DNA of 64,000 nt from Dactylellina haptotyla. Its lineage: Eukaryota; Ascomycota; Orbiliomycetes; Orbiliales; Orbiliaceae. The DNA lies in the NCBI GenBank assembly GCA_031310005.1, contig CM062385.1, positions 2,108,001 through 2,172,000 of the forward strand, read 5' to 3'. Shown here in pieces: positions 1 through 13,068 of the stretch. The notes beneath the pieces are model-generated. The model saw only the letters and a program-made list of their open reading frames with translations, was not told the DNA's origin and did not search any database. Both the position numbers and the translations under genes were made by a program. The stretch's first letter is position 1, and each line of letters begins with the position of its first letter.

Positions 1-246
1 AATGGTAGCCCCGACAGCACCAGGGATATTTTTCTTTGGTTCCGGTGTCGGTGTCGGCGAAGGAATATCATACCAGAGGGCAGATACGGAAGTCCCTCGG
101 CGGAGGAGAGACTCGTCCTGGCCGTTGGCGGTGAGAATCTTCGAATTCGATGTTGGGTTCTGGGATCTGTCGTTCAACTGGCTTGGCGGCGCAGCCCAAG
201 CGACGGGGAATACCGTCACCGTGATGAAGAGAACGACCAGCCTCAT
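1..246 (-). CDS. Secreted protein, N-terminal fragment (partial at left edge)
   Basis: An open frame runs from an ATG at 246-244 on the minus strand to the left edge, 82 codons without a stop. It begins MRLVVLFITVTVFPVAWA followed by APPSQ, a textbook signal peptide (one basic residue, hydrophobic core, AxA-type cleavage site). The visible mature part is polar and rich in Ser, Asn and Pro, with a TPTPEP stretch and a LLRRG element that could be a proprotein-type site. No catalytic domain is visible in this fragment, so no function is assigned; the rest of the gene is outside the window. The start was chosen because the signal peptide begins exactly there. A TTAAATATCT element on the minus strand near 625-635 is a possible distant TATA. 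Confidence 0.6.
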   Translation of the reverse strand, partial: MRLVVLFITVTVFPVAWAAPPSQLNDRSQNPTSNSKILTANGQDESLLRRGTSVSALWYDIPSPTPTPEPKKNIPGAVGATI

Positions 247-3200
247 CACTTTTCCAGCCTGCCGTGGCCGTATCGGTTCAAGAAAGAATATACTCTCAGG
301 TCTTCCGCTTCCTCCTCCTACTGATGATGATTCCGATCCCCTCTGCTACGACTACAACTACTGCAACTGGTTTGTCGAAAGAGCGTCCTTTATTAACGTC
401 GTGCAACATGTCCGGTGTGCTGTTCCAACTGGTAGGCGGCCATCGTACGGTTTGGGGGGATTTCCTTGCTGGTAATATAAACGGACGGCAGGTGAGTTGT
501 TACGGGGAACGATCTGCCCTGGCTCCTTTCTCCTGCTCTTCGATCGTCGACTTTGTAAGGCAGGAGGACGATAGCTTATTTATTACATTTCTGGGGGAGA
601 GTGCCTGAGAAGAATGGAACCCGGAGATATTTAAGGTCGTTGATCGTTAATCACTTATTTGTGTTCACCTACCACACACGCCCACTCGCATGCATCGAAC
701 AAGAGAGAGAAAGATTGATTTGATTCAAAAGACAAGCAAGCAAAGCAAGCAAGACAAGCGTGAGCATGCTAGCAAAGTAGCATGGCCACAGCTGGAGGGG
801 ATTACCCCGGGCCTAACCTTGCTCCTTGGGTCCAAGTCAAAAGGCAGCCTACGAACTAGGAAGCATGGCATCCGGCGTCTGCCCCCAGGAGGACCCGCTC
901 GAACTTAGCTCCTCCAGAGGTGAAGATGAGAACAGCGAGAAAGAAGAAGAAAAAAGCACAAACCTACCTGCGGTTATCTGCAATGTTTGACATTCCGGCC
1001 CCATCGCACCATCTCGTATCGTAGATTGTTTGGCGTGATTGTGACTAAAAGGAAATCTAAGGGAGCGAATAGCAAAGAAATGGTTAAGAAGTCCTCGGTC
1101 TGGTTCGGATGAAGCGAAGGTCAAGCTGGTGCCTAATCAATGACGCTAACCAGCCAGTTTCTTGGGATCGCTTACGGGGGCGAGAAACCCACCCAAAGAT
1201 GCTACTAAACCGTTAACGTTATTTCATCCGCTCGCAGAATTGGGCAAATCCACCGAATCAATGAAGAATTCCAAAGATCGTGATGACAGGCTTCCGCGCC
1301 AAAAAGGGCAGTCCAAAGTTGACATTGTAACAACGACCCCCAGCACGACGTGCACCATGTTAAAACCGTATATATATCCCGGCCTTGTGCGTCTTGGAAG
1401 CAAGGCTGGGCTCATCCGGATGGGTTACAGGTGGAGTTGCTGATGTTTCTTCTTACTTTATGAAATCAAAAAAACGAAAGTCTTTACCTTTGCTCTACCG
1501 TTGGTTGAAAGGCTTGTCGAGAACCTGTCGACAAATGCTGGTTCACGAATCGTAAACCCAATCCCGACGTGGTAAGTTGGTGGGACCCAATGGAACAGTA
1601 TTGCATTCTGCAATATTGGTGGACCGGTTCTCCAGGCACGACAACGCAAACAGGGTTAAAAAACAAATCTACATCAAACATCTCGCCTCCTGAATTTTTC
1701 GACAAAACCACTTTCGGCATGATGTTCGGAGTGAAATTCGAAAACACGTGTTCCCGATGTTATTACTCGCGTACTCGTGCAACGAGAATTTAAGATATTT
1801 AGGCCGCAAGGGTATCATTATGAGAGAGCATCTTCAACTGATGCGGCATCCCATTGTCCTAGATGGCACAATTCCAATCATACTAATATCAGGCGGCACA
1901 GCTGAGAGGCCGATTGTGACCAAGAAAGTATCAATCGCCACGATATCACAATCCTTAGCTTAGCGCGGATCGGCCAACAAGAACTTGAAGGCGTTTCAAG
2001 TTCACCCAGTTGGAATTTCCAACGAGGGACCTAAACTGCCAGAAAAACTCCTAGTGGTCCAGCAAACCCGAACACAATTGTGCAAGGCAAATGGCTTTAT
2101 TATGGCGATCTCATGGCTCAGGCCGGAATACCGGCATCTTGCAGACAAATTCGCTCGTTAGGATTCGCGTCATCTCCTCTTTCATTTCCCTCAAGACTCG
2201 TCGTCTGTGTACACTCTCCAAGCTGGAGCATCTGGATCTTTGAGGCAACGCGGGGCATAGAGTTTTGAGGATTATCTTGACCAGATTTAAGAAATAATTT
2301 CTCCTATCAATTGATCTCAGGGACCCCTAAATTAAATTACGAAATACAGCACACACGTGGATCGGCCTTTGAATCTCTAGCACGATCAAGCTCATCTGCC
2401 AAGACGGCAGCGGTATTGTTGCTGGATTCGGCCGAAAAATTGTGGGACAATGAGGCGTTGTATTTTGCCTTGTGGGCATTGAGGCTGCGTCCGCTCGCAG
2501 ATCCCCGAAGCTAAACTTATTGCAAGCCTCCATCAAAACATTGTGGCCATGCTAAGTGTTGTAGATGCCCAACTTGATTATAAATATCGGATGTAACAAA
2601 ACTGTTTGAATTCTCCGCGGCAGTTTTTAGTTAACGAAATTTAAGGGTTTGGATTACAATATTAGATCTGTCGGTTGCAAACGAACTATGATACTAGGAA
2701 GTTGAGTCAGAATTTATTGCCTGTAGACATTCGCGGTACAAAATAAAACACCTGGCCTCGGGACCATGTTAAGGGATGTTTTTGTAATAATTATACAGTG
2801 TTCGCGTATACTGTTGAACGTCTAGCTGAAATATTTGCTTGGAACGGGATCATCGGATCAAACCCTATGTTTGCAGTAGAATATCCTTCCAAAGACGGGT
2901 CTTAAAAACGAACATATTCTCCCCACTTATGGGAGAAATATCTGCGAGTTCGTTTCCGCGCCTTTGCGTGCATGTACAGCAAATTGTGGATTACCCACGG
3001 CAAGGGCCCGAAAGGAATGGTTGGTTGTAGCCAGATGGCGAGCTCCACTGCGTCTTCGTGATATCACGAGGCGAGGAAGCAATGCTACCGTGTATGCAGC
3101 CGCCCTATCGGTGCTCTTTGCTATTTTGAGAAGCTCCTTCTTCCTGTATTTAACCCCGCAGCTATTCTTCGATCTAGAATATTGTTTCTTCCGATGCCAA

Positions 3201-5053
3201 GTTACCATAGAAGCCGGATGACTCGAATTTATGAGCATGGATATATCGATTACTTATTACGATGTTAAGCCCGTGCTAGGCATACAGCCTGGGCATTGGT
3301 TAAGTTAACTTCTCCTGCATTCACTGATGCTAGCTAGTCTTAGACATATATGCCCCACAACAAGCCTTGTGCAATTCGAAACCAAGCCTGTATTACTAGT
3401 ACTGAATGAACTTTGCCATATCTATTGAGCTCATACGTATGTACAACCTGTAAACGCCGAACAGCGCGATAGTAATGAAATGTGATTCGGCATTATTATA
3501 TAAAATTTCGGTGGCGTTCATGTCAGAATGATCGATGATCTAATTCTTCTTTATCATTTGTCTATCACCTTCTGATTCGACACTTAGTTCAGGTGCGCAA
3601 CCATGGTATTGATGAATACCCAAGCGGCCTTGTTCACGCGGAACACCCGTTATACCCCCAGTACGGGTTAGCTAATACCGTGTGGCATTCAGAGATACTT
3701 TCAATTGTAGTCATCTGATCCTATCTGTGTACTTATGGTCATTATGCAACCTTATTTTCTGCTCCTGTTGCATTATTCAATAACCACAACACTAGTGCGA
3801 GTTAATTTTAATTGATCAAATTCGAACTTGGAGATATGCACCTTCAACTAGTACATTACCTGCTTCTTTCGTATCTGCAGCCCGTCTCCCGCAATCTGCA
3901 CGCCGTTCGATAAGCTTAACTTTGCCCACTTCGTTACAGTAACCGATTGCAAGCCGACAATTTTAGGCGGGCTAGTCAATCAGGAGCACGAAACATCACA
4001 GAACAGCAACACAATTGGTGGATATCAGGCAAAAGGCTTGCGCCAAGCGAGTCGCTGTAGGCAGCCGACACACAAGCCAAACTGGGCCCATTTGACCGAG
4101 CCAGAAAGCTTGACACTTTCCTTATTCATACATGTACAACTCATAGGTCAGAATGTATTCTATCTCAAATCGAGGCGACAAGTACGCGTTCATCAATTCC
4201 CACGATAATTAGTATTAAGTATGTAGCTATAGGCAACGTGCAACGTGTGCATGCTTCCTTTCAGGCTAGTTCATGAGGCACCAAGGGGAGTTCTGTCCAA
4301 TAGCCCTAATTTAGTATGGGAGAGCAATAGATATTTGGACCAATAGCAAATTTGCTCCTAAACTTAGGTCTTATCGCCACTATCGATTTCTGATAGGTCT
4401 TTCGCCCCATGATATCGGCTCTGTAGCATGTGTCTCTGTCTGTGTTGATCTTTTCTCTACTTGGAAGCTCGGACCAGAACACTAGGCTGACAGGTTCACA
4501 AAAAGAGGTCCTAAGCAGAAGAGAAACCCAAGCGCCGGGGAAACCAATGCATCGTAGAAACTGAATACGAGATTGTACCATGGCGCATAAACCCAAAGTG
4601 TCCTGGATTCTGGGGCTTGTTTCAATCAGTCAAACTGCAATGCTGCAAAATACCACAGCCATTGCTAAGGAAATGTGTTGTTTTCTCTTCATGCGTGTCC
4701 TCTCAGTCTTTGTTTCGAACGTTTCTCCGACATTCGAAACATCTTGATGCTTAAGTTATACCCATCTACAAGGTGCCTATCAATGTATGCGTTCATGCTC
4801 ATGGATTTAGGCTACGGCATGATGAATTTTGAATCTTTGTCTTCTGAAATTATATAATTAGGCGTCATTGATCTTTGACGATGGAAGACGTTGCCAGGCC
4901 TTCAATCCTGTGTTGGTAAAAATCAGTTGCTCTCTCTTTTCGTTTTATTTGCCTAGTCACTCATTTTCTCTATAAGCTCCTGTCATTCTTTTATACTTTT
5001 ATAGTAGGCGCTTGAAAATCTTGCAGAAAAAAAAAAAAAAAAGTTTCTGCAAT
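247..5053. other. Gene-poor interval
   Basis: Only short open frames with no recognisable domain, signal peptide or splice-linked continuation were found. The left 600 bases are the upstream region of the minus-strand secreted protein. From about 1.4 kb onward the sequence becomes AT-rich with many stops in all frames. I see no transposon coding remnant. Confidence 0.5.
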
Positions 5054-7844
5054 ATGAAAGGGTTGGCGTTACTTGGTCTATTTGCATACTTGTGTATACT
5101 GGCGGGAGCAGTATCCTTATCACCGGGGCTTCCGTTTAACCATAACCATGATTCAATTGACCATTTAATACCAAAAGCGACGGCAAAGCTACATTATGGA
5201 TATAGGGATGCGACAAGTATGTATATTTGGACACGATTAAATTCCATCTTTTCTTTTGTGCAAGGGCTAATATTTACCGTTAGTAATTCAATCTTATAGC
5301 AATGGATTGCGGATACCACAAATCGCAACCACAGATCTGCAATTTAATGCACCTGCCGTTGCTCTTGAGAATAGCGGTTATATTGAACAATTATTTTGTT
5401 CGACAAATTCAACATTAGAAATCAATCAAATGACAATCAGGTTTAACAACGACCAAGCATTCCAGACAGTCCAATCTAGGTGGCCAAAGTTCAACACGCT
5501 TTACTTGATCACTTTTCACGCCGGTTGTGGCGACGATAGCATACAGAGGTCATACCATAAAATCGTATCTCTGGGTTTTATCAACAGCAACCGTACTGCG
5601 GTAATTATTTATGAAGATATTCTTCCAACAGCGGCTATTTACCAGGGGGAAATCACATTTGGCTCGTCTGCGATCTTTAACACAACCAAAGATGGCTTGA
5701 TACTCCCTACTCAGAAGCGAGATCTTCGAACACTCCCGATCCCTAAGCCTCGGCTTAACCTCACTCGAAGGGACACATCGATCTCAAGCCTTGTGAATGT
5801 CGGAGTTGGCGCAGGTTTCTCCCAGGATAAAAGCGAATGCCCTAAGGTCGACGTTGAAGTCGATCAGGCTCTTGACAAAAAATTGAAGACAATGTCAGTG
5901 GAGAGTTCAATAAATGGAGAAGTAACGAGGAGGGCTTCCCATAGTTCTTCAAAAGACTATAGGAAGAGGATTGGCCGCCGTTGCAAGACCAGAGTCATAA
6001 CATCGAAGCGGGGTTTAAATCTAGGATCCTGGATCTTGAACAAGATTATAAGGCTGGCTGATGTGATTCATACCAGTAGAGACAAGCTCGACGACACAGT
6101 TGATCATATCAACGCTGCACTAGAGACAGTCGGAGGCAGAATCAGCAGAACTGTTGCCGCAATCAAGGATGTAGGACAACGACTTGCTGACGGCACACTT
6201 GAGTTCACCCCACTTGATAGGAACATTAGCTTTGAGTTCCCAACAGATGTTCAATTAGAGCGCATCGGTATCGATCCTTCTCAGAATCTTCCTCAGTTTG
6301 GATATCGACCTGCATTCAAGGTGGCACAAATCAACTCTAATGCTGTCTATTGTGTGGATTGCTACGCTTCTGGAGATCTCGCATTTTCGGGAACGATTGG
6401 ATTCAGTTTGAAGGATGGTGTAACGAAAGCGACTGTCTCCATGACTGGCGATCTCGCTGTCAGCCTTGGTCTTGGCCTCGATACAAAGAACACGTTTGAG
6501 CACAGTATTGTTCAACCACTGTTCAAAACGAAATATTCGGGGTTCTCGATTGCGGGTATTATCGACTTTGATGGTATCTTAGCGGGACAGCTAGACTACA
6601 GCGTGAAAGTTAACAGCGAGACTCAAGTCCTGCTCGGAACTTCTCTAAACTGGCCACGAGTTAACGCTACCTTTGACATTCTTGCTGAGCAAGATTCGCA
6701 TCTTCTCCAAGAGGGTTGGAATCCAGTCGTACGGAGAATCGCTTTGGTGAACCATGAGAGCAAGGTAGAGATGGAAGCCGCCTTTCCAGTTCAACTCGGA
6801 CTTAGTGTTCGTGTCTTCGAAGGCTTATTCAAACGAGACATCACAGTTTCAGAAGAGCCGCGCCTAAAGGCGACTGCTGGAATAGCAATAAAAGCTGAGG
6901 TTAGCAAAGGTGAGATAAAGGGATCAATTGGTACTGATGACTGCCGAGATGGCATTCCTATCGGAATGAGTATTCAGAACAAAGTCGCATTGCGCGGTCT
7001 CAAAGGCGGGGATCGTGTTCTACATGAGATCAAAGAGATATCAATTTTACAAGCTTGCATCATCCCTAAGCGCGTGGAAGATGCCCTGGTATCTCTTGTG
7101 GATAGTGTGTTCAATTCTTCGGTTGTTAATGAACGGGGTATCATCCAAAGGAGACAAATAACTGCTGTTGTGACGAAAAATCTCACATCCATCACTTCTC
7201 AATACGTTACTCTCGAAAATAAAGTCGATAATACCTTTGTTACATCTAATGGATATGGCCAGATACTGTTGGATACCGCTGCTCGGAACTGTTCCAAACC
7301 AACGCGGTACAAGGTTAGAAACGGCATGGTCATTTCCGATGAATCTGACCACCTGATGCACCTGTACATCGAGGAAATACAAAGATACGGCGTATCACGC
7401 CTCAGAATACACTCAGCTGATTCTATACCCGAGAACACAGAAATTTTGTTTTTCACAAATCTCAACAAGACATCCAATTCTGTTGTAGGCTTCACCTTTA
7501 GTGACGGATATAAGACCCCATATTTTCTTATTGCCTGCAGAATGGAGAACGCACACACAAAATTCTTCATTTCTCCTCCACAAAAGCGGGGTCAAGGTGG
7601 GCTATATGATTTTACACAAGTGTTTAAAACTTTGGAGGACAAGGACAATAGAAAGAAACTTACAGGAGGAAAGGTTCTCGAATGTAGTTTGAAAGCACTG
7701 ACACAGGAGCCTGTACAATTAGCGGGTGACTATGTTGAGTCCATGGCGGATATGCAGGCTGCAGTTGATCCTGAGTTCTACGAAGATGTACCAATCCAAG
7801 ATGGTGTGGACGATAGGCCTATCATGGATGGGCCTTGGGCTTGA
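5054..7844 (+). CDS. Large secreted protein of unknown function, DUF7029/DUF7223-like
   Basis: Two exons, 5054-5220 and 5300-7844 (intron 5221-5299, GTATAT..TATAG), encode about 903 residues. The first donor-like site (GTATGT at 5217) would break the frame, so the GTATAT four bases later is preferred. The protein starts with a signal peptide (MKGLALLGLFAYLCILAGAV). Residues of about 60-170 contain an AVALENSG...LFC...ITFHAGCGD pattern that I associate with the fungal DUF7029 domain. The middle (YCVDCYASGDLAFSGTIGFS, near residue 405) resembles DUF7223, a pairing common in large secreted proteins of filamentous ascomycetes. The segment between them is basic and helical. Cysteines are spaced in the secreted part, and no transmembrane helix or GPI tail is visible at the acidic C-terminus (ending DGPWA). 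The biochemical role of these domains is not known. The DUF names are from memory of the families, not from a search. Confidence 0.85.
5221..5299 (+). other. Intron of the large secreted protein gene
   Basis: This 79-base intron begins GTATAT and ends TATAG. Removing it joins the signal-peptide exon in frame to the 848-codon exon; the nearby GTATGT donor does not. Confidence 0.7.
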
Positions 7845-10800
7845 GCTATATAACTTGTACTCTTACTGATAGATATTTGAAAAGTGTCTGCTGCGATTTG
7901 TTTATTACAGGATTAACGAATGACATTGTTCGTAACAGAAGTATCTATTTCAGAATCTTTCGAAATTGTTTGTTTATGATCGGCCTTCCAATAATTATCA
8001 TTGATTAGACCGTTTTGTCAATCGTTGAAGTTTCAAAATACTTGACACCAAAAACTTTCGCGGGAATGAAACAAGTCTTCAGACTCCGGTATTCTATCAT
8101 AATCTATCATCTTAGGAGGGAGTTCCTGCATCTGCTGAAAACAGATATTCAGCGAGTGACGTGGAGATCTATAGCTATCAGGAGCCGGTGTTTGATGCCG
8201 ATCTTTGAAATGAGTTTTGCCAGAACGGTTGGTATTCGTTATCTGTCGCTTGGTGAAGCGGTTTACATTCTTTAAAATTGCAAAGATGGTTCGGCTGAAA
8301 TGAAACGTTTGCGGGCGTCAACAACCGTGCACTACGAACTTTGCTGCAAGTAGATTAGGAGGAAGCAATCTATTGGATTTAACTATCAATTCTCTCATTT
8401 CAGGCTACGACTCGCAATGGACCACGGACGGGCTGTGAGCATCTCAAAGTCCCAAGACAACAAATTGTGCTTTGACTCAATTTTTGCCATGAAATTCGTG
8501 CAGGTTGACCCGTGGGTCCTGGAGGACATCATCCCGTAGCTGAAACTGGCGAACAGAGCGGCAGTGTTAGCGAATCTGAGAAAACTTTATAACTAGGATA
8601 TTGTAAAGTGTATAAATCTGCAAAAGATGCACAAAGCCGCGGTTTATTAGCCCCGGATTTACTTTTTGAAAATTCAAAGTGTCAGTGGATCTTCTAGAGT
8701 CCACGTGTGAGGTCTTTGCGCTATGGTGAGAACCACTCTCCCGAAAGCCGGATACCTCGAATTTGAGAGGCCTCTGATATTCGAAACGCGTAAACTTGTC
8801 TGATATTCCAGGAGCTTTGGTTCGATATTATCAACCCTACCGAACCCGAGAGAAGTCCCTTTGTGCTTGTTATCGGGACTTGGAATATATATATTAGAAA
8901 ATTATCCTGCTTCTCATCATTGGGTCGTGTGTGGGCATCCTTGCACTCTGATTCTAGCCTCATCCACGGGAATGTTTCTACACGTGGATAATGTCTCTCC
9001 GATGCGAAGTGATCATATCCTTTTAGAATGCCAATATCTACCCGGTTCAGGTTGCTGCTCAGATATCTTGGCGAGTTCGTATTCGGGGAGCTCGAGGCAC
9101 CGACCTAAAATGCCGATAGATGCTTGAGGATGGCAAACGAATACGAAGCCCCCATGGAACGCCACAAGTCACGTTCGAGAAAAACAATTATTGTTGCAGG
9201 GGAAGGAGAAACGTGCCGTTGCTACGAGTGGCATCGGATATTATATTCATAGGTTTGAGCAGTAAACACTTGAGTCTCGTAGCCCTGTTAAATTGTATAT
9301 ATCTCTGGGATAACTCGTAGTCTTGAGGGCGTGGTTCAATAGATTGCAACTTCCTTGTGATCGAAAGGGGTGGGGGTCACAAACTTCAGAATTTGGGAAT
9401 GGGGCTTCTATGGAATACTACCTAAAAACATCGTATTGACGGAGGGAAGGATTTTAGACACAACTACCTCCTATTCGTTCTAGCGTTATAGCCGCTACGA
9501 AGACAAGCCAAGCACATTTTTGCTTGAAATATTGGGGCATCTAGCCGGTTAAATAAGCAAGACGACGCGACTCATGCGGAGATATGCCTCTGGGATTTGA
9601 GGTCAAAGCTTTGATATTTTATATCGAGCCCAAGAAATCTCATTGTCAACCCACATTTTGACCAGGTTCTGCGTAAATACGGGCCAGTTTCCGAAAACCC
9701 AGTGCTCAGACCTTCACACCACTCTGCAGAATGCGGACTTACTAGCCAATAGTATTAGCCATCTCGCACATCATCCTAGCGTTTGACTGGCTCCACATCC
9801 GGCTCGCTTTTTTCCGATTGCGGGGGACCCAAACTGGCAAATGGGATCCAGCTGGGTGGAGCCACCAGCGAAGTGTCATGTGCGTTCCACGATCAAGCCA
9901 GAACAGATGGAAGCATTCCAAAGCCGTTTAGGAGGGTGGCAAGGAATCCATCGAATAACTTGCATGGCTTCCACGCAGCTTCCTGGTCTGTCTGATGGAA
10001 CCAGGAAGCCCATTTTTCGATATTGATTTCCCTGGCCTCCCTTTCGGAGCCTGGCAAACAAGAAACAACACTGTCGCATGTTCACGGGCCAAACTGGGCG
10101 CTCAAACCGTATTGCCACTACGAGGGCCTTGCGAAACATTTAAACATCGGCAATGCAAACTACTTTATCTCTGGCGGGAGTGGATAGACCCAAGTCTCCC
10201 ATTTCTAAGCACCGCTCCTGATGACACTGTCTTGGTCTGCGGAGGGTGTTGATCCAAGCGTAACTGAACAACCTTGCATGGCTTGGCCGTTTATCCACAC
10301 CCTCTTCCCCAATCCGCATTTTAACCCTAGTTGGTGTCCTGCAAACAGCATTTTGGTCTAGCCAGCGGGCACTGGCTGGACGATCTGCACGAAATACGCT
10401 GGAGGAAGGCAGGCCTCCACTCACCTCCTCCTTCAGACTCTGGAAAATTCTCTACATCGACGCATTTGAGCCGTGGGGCGGGGCTGCTCCACCAAAGCGT
10501 GACCTTGCGTCAGGACTATCTCGTATCTGTATCTTTCCTGGCCCATTTCCTGCGAACGAGAGGCTTCGTGCGGTCACCACAGTAATACATCATCCGTGCT
10601 TTTTCCCTTGCAGGCCTCTTTAACGTGATTCAGAGGAAAAAACGAGGTGGACCCAACAAGAAACGAGTTTTTGGCCGACGCCTCAGGAATACTACAGGCT
10701 GACCGACGGGTTTTACTCCGGATAAATCTAACTCATGGAAACCAGCATTCAACCGTTCCATTGGATAGTATTGACACCACCACATCATCCCTCTCTGACC

Positions 10801-11709
10801 CACTTGCCCCAGAATATCGGTGGCTATTCTCCCCTCCATGCCTATACTACCAAGGCTCTTTTAATAAGATCCCGTAATTCCTAGCTTCCTGTATTGAACC
10901 GTCGCAAAATATCAAAGTCAGACACCAAGACCACCATTCGCGGCACACCCCGGGGCTCACCGCTGTCCAAAATCCAATATATTAGTGGGGAATAACAGGG
11001 TGGTTCCTTATCTAATGCTTAATTTTGGCTATTCTTCAGCAAAACGCTGCATCCGGTCACACATTCCTGTCTTCGGTCCTTTAGGTCACTCTTGACAAGC
11101 CTAGTGTGTTAGCTCAGGCCCAATATCTATTTTCTCATAAGAAGAGTAGATCTCCAGAACCTTGGATTTATGAAAAAAAAGAGACGAACTTAGGAAAGCT
11201 TCATCCCAACAAAATATTTTGACGACCCAAACATCCGTTTTTGATCAAATACAACTTCTCCAACGTCACGCCTACTGCCTAGCCCGCATAATACTTCGAG
11301 CACATCGCCCCCCTCTTTGCAAACCCTCTCAGCTTACCGCGCCTACAACACTCCCCGCCCACCTCGAAATTCCGAATTTGTGTTGTGGTTGTTCGCATTT
11401 GGGATAAATCATCTTCTAGAAAGGCTGCGAAAGGACTCGACGCGGATATCAAAACTTGGTACAGGGAACGGGATAAGGAACATCTCGTCGCACTTGGTCT
11501 AGTTCGAAAAGGCTTCAGATAGATCTACAGCCTTTTTCCAACTTTTGCACGTGGATAGAGTATCCGAAAATCTATAATAACCAATCCTCTGGAATCGACG
11601 AATTCCTGACTCCTCTCGTTCCTTTCTTTGATACTTGCGAATGTCGGTGTTACTATGAAGAGGAAAGGTCGTCGGAAGACAAGACGGTGTATAGTTCGAC
11701 GGCGAAATC
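7845..11709. other. Gene-poor interval
   Basis: No gene could be supported. From 7.9 to 9.7 kb the sequence is AT-rich with short frames only. The 9.78-10.9 kb part is less AT-rich and has several overlapping 60-95 codon frames on both strands, but none has a domain, signal peptide or homologous neighbour. The last 400 bases are presumably the promoter of the RGS-like gene that follows. Confidence 0.45.
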
Positions 11710-13068
11710 ATGGACTGGGTCTTTTATAGTCGCCAGAAACGGCCGGCTCATCTGAAAGAACGACTAGTGGTGGTACCCAAAGCTCTATCTTTTGACAAGG
11801 TTATAGCTGGATCAACCTGTTCGGTAAGACACAAATATCCTAACCTGAACGCCCGACTGAGAACCCCTCGACATCATGACCGACTGTGCAAGCGTAATCG
11901 CTGGACGGATACTTTCATGATTTGAATAAGGCTCTGTGGGGAAGTTATTCTTCAGTATCAATATATGGCTGCTAACTATCCTTGTGCTCATTAAAAGCCA
12001 TGTTCAACGCGAGATTTTCTCAATTATCTCCGCTTCGTGGAGCATAGCCCTGAAACCCTCCGATTTTTCTTATGGCATCGAGACTACACAAATAAATTTA
12101 GCTCTCTGTCTCGAGAAGATCAAGCCCTCTCACCTTCTTGGGAACTTAGTGTTTCCGATACGCTTGAAAAAGCGACCACACATATATCTCATGCATCCGC
12201 TAGTACATCCGGTAGAAAACACTCCTCGTTTCTGCCTGGAAATTCGATAGGAAGCATAGACGAAAAGCTACGAAAAAACTCTGTCGTAACTGTTTCGCAT
12301 CATGAAGTTTCCCCCGTTCCGCCATCTGGTAGCCAGGCCTCCTTACAGCCATTCCGTAACGAGGTCTCGCTTGTTGCTCAACTCTATATCTCTGCACAAT
12401 CTCCCTACGAACTCAACCTCACATCCAAAGAACGACTTGCTGTTCTCGAAGCATTATCTCATACAACACACCCCTCGGCGTTCGCCCCTGCGGTTAACTC
12501 AGTCTTAGAATCTTTGAGATTCCAATCTCATCCGAATTTCGTTCAACATTCACTTTCAAATGCCGGAAGGGCACGAATTAGAGCCATCCGTCTGCTCGCC
12601 GCAATAATACTCCTTTCGTCGATAGTATATGGTTTACTATTAACACTAAGCCGGCAATCCCGCTGGTGGAGGTTATTTGGCGTTGTCCCATTTGTCATGG
12701 GTCTCTTCGCTCTCCTTAATGCGAGTAAGGGGATTTGCTTCTGGCTCGTCTACCTTGGATTCAAGCGAGAAATGCTACCGTGGGAACTGTTCCCTGCGGA
12801 TGAAGTTAATGGCTTTTTCTCCGGTTCTTCGAAGAGCGAACATTCCGCTAGCGAGGCAGAAGAATACGGCATAGAAGAGTGGGTTGAGAATTACGAGAAC
12901 AATACAACATTATTACGGCGCATGTATGAGCGGAGAACAGAGGTCGAAGAGAAAGAAGTTAAACGTGTACAAAGAGTCATCTCCAAGCAGAGTTTTGCAG
13001 TTGCAAGCGTGGTCGGTCTGGCGTATATTGGGATTTTTATTGGATTACCAAAGGGCAACTTGTTTTGA
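11710..13068 (+). CDS. RGS-domain membrane protein, Rax1-like (RGS-A)
   Basis: Two exons, 11710-11823 and 11998-13068 (intron 11824-11997, GTAAGA, branch GCTAAC, AAAAG), encode 394 residues. The splice restores a continuous regulator-of-G-protein-signalling (RGS) start: SFDKVIAGSTCS, then PCSTRDFLNYLRFVEHSPET, then LRFFLWHRDYTNKF. Residues of about 27-80 form the first half of the RGS fold. A polar Ser/Thr-rich insert follows, then the second RGS part (QPFRNEVSLVAQLYI...THPSAFAP...HSLSNA) to about residue 225. The C-terminal part holds three to four hydrophobic helices (about 236-255, 263-292 and 369-388). This RGS-then-helices architecture is that of fungal Rax1-type proteins, which mark polarity and act in G-protein or growth-site signalling. 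The usual Glu-Asn pair of the Galpha-contact segment reads Glu-Thr here. A paralogue lies at 45619-47048. Confidence 0.85.

Noticed and set aside
264-1124. Frames of 70-115 codons upstream of the left-edge gene
   Set aside because: They overlap its promoter or leader and show no protein family features.
5217-5222. GTATGT as donor for the first intron of the large secreted gene
   Set aside because: Joins out of frame to the long second exon; GTATAT at 5221 keeps the frame.
9783-10877. Cluster of 60-95 codon frames on both strands in a less AT-rich stretch
   Set aside because: Frames on both strands overlap without domain, leader or consistent splice signals.
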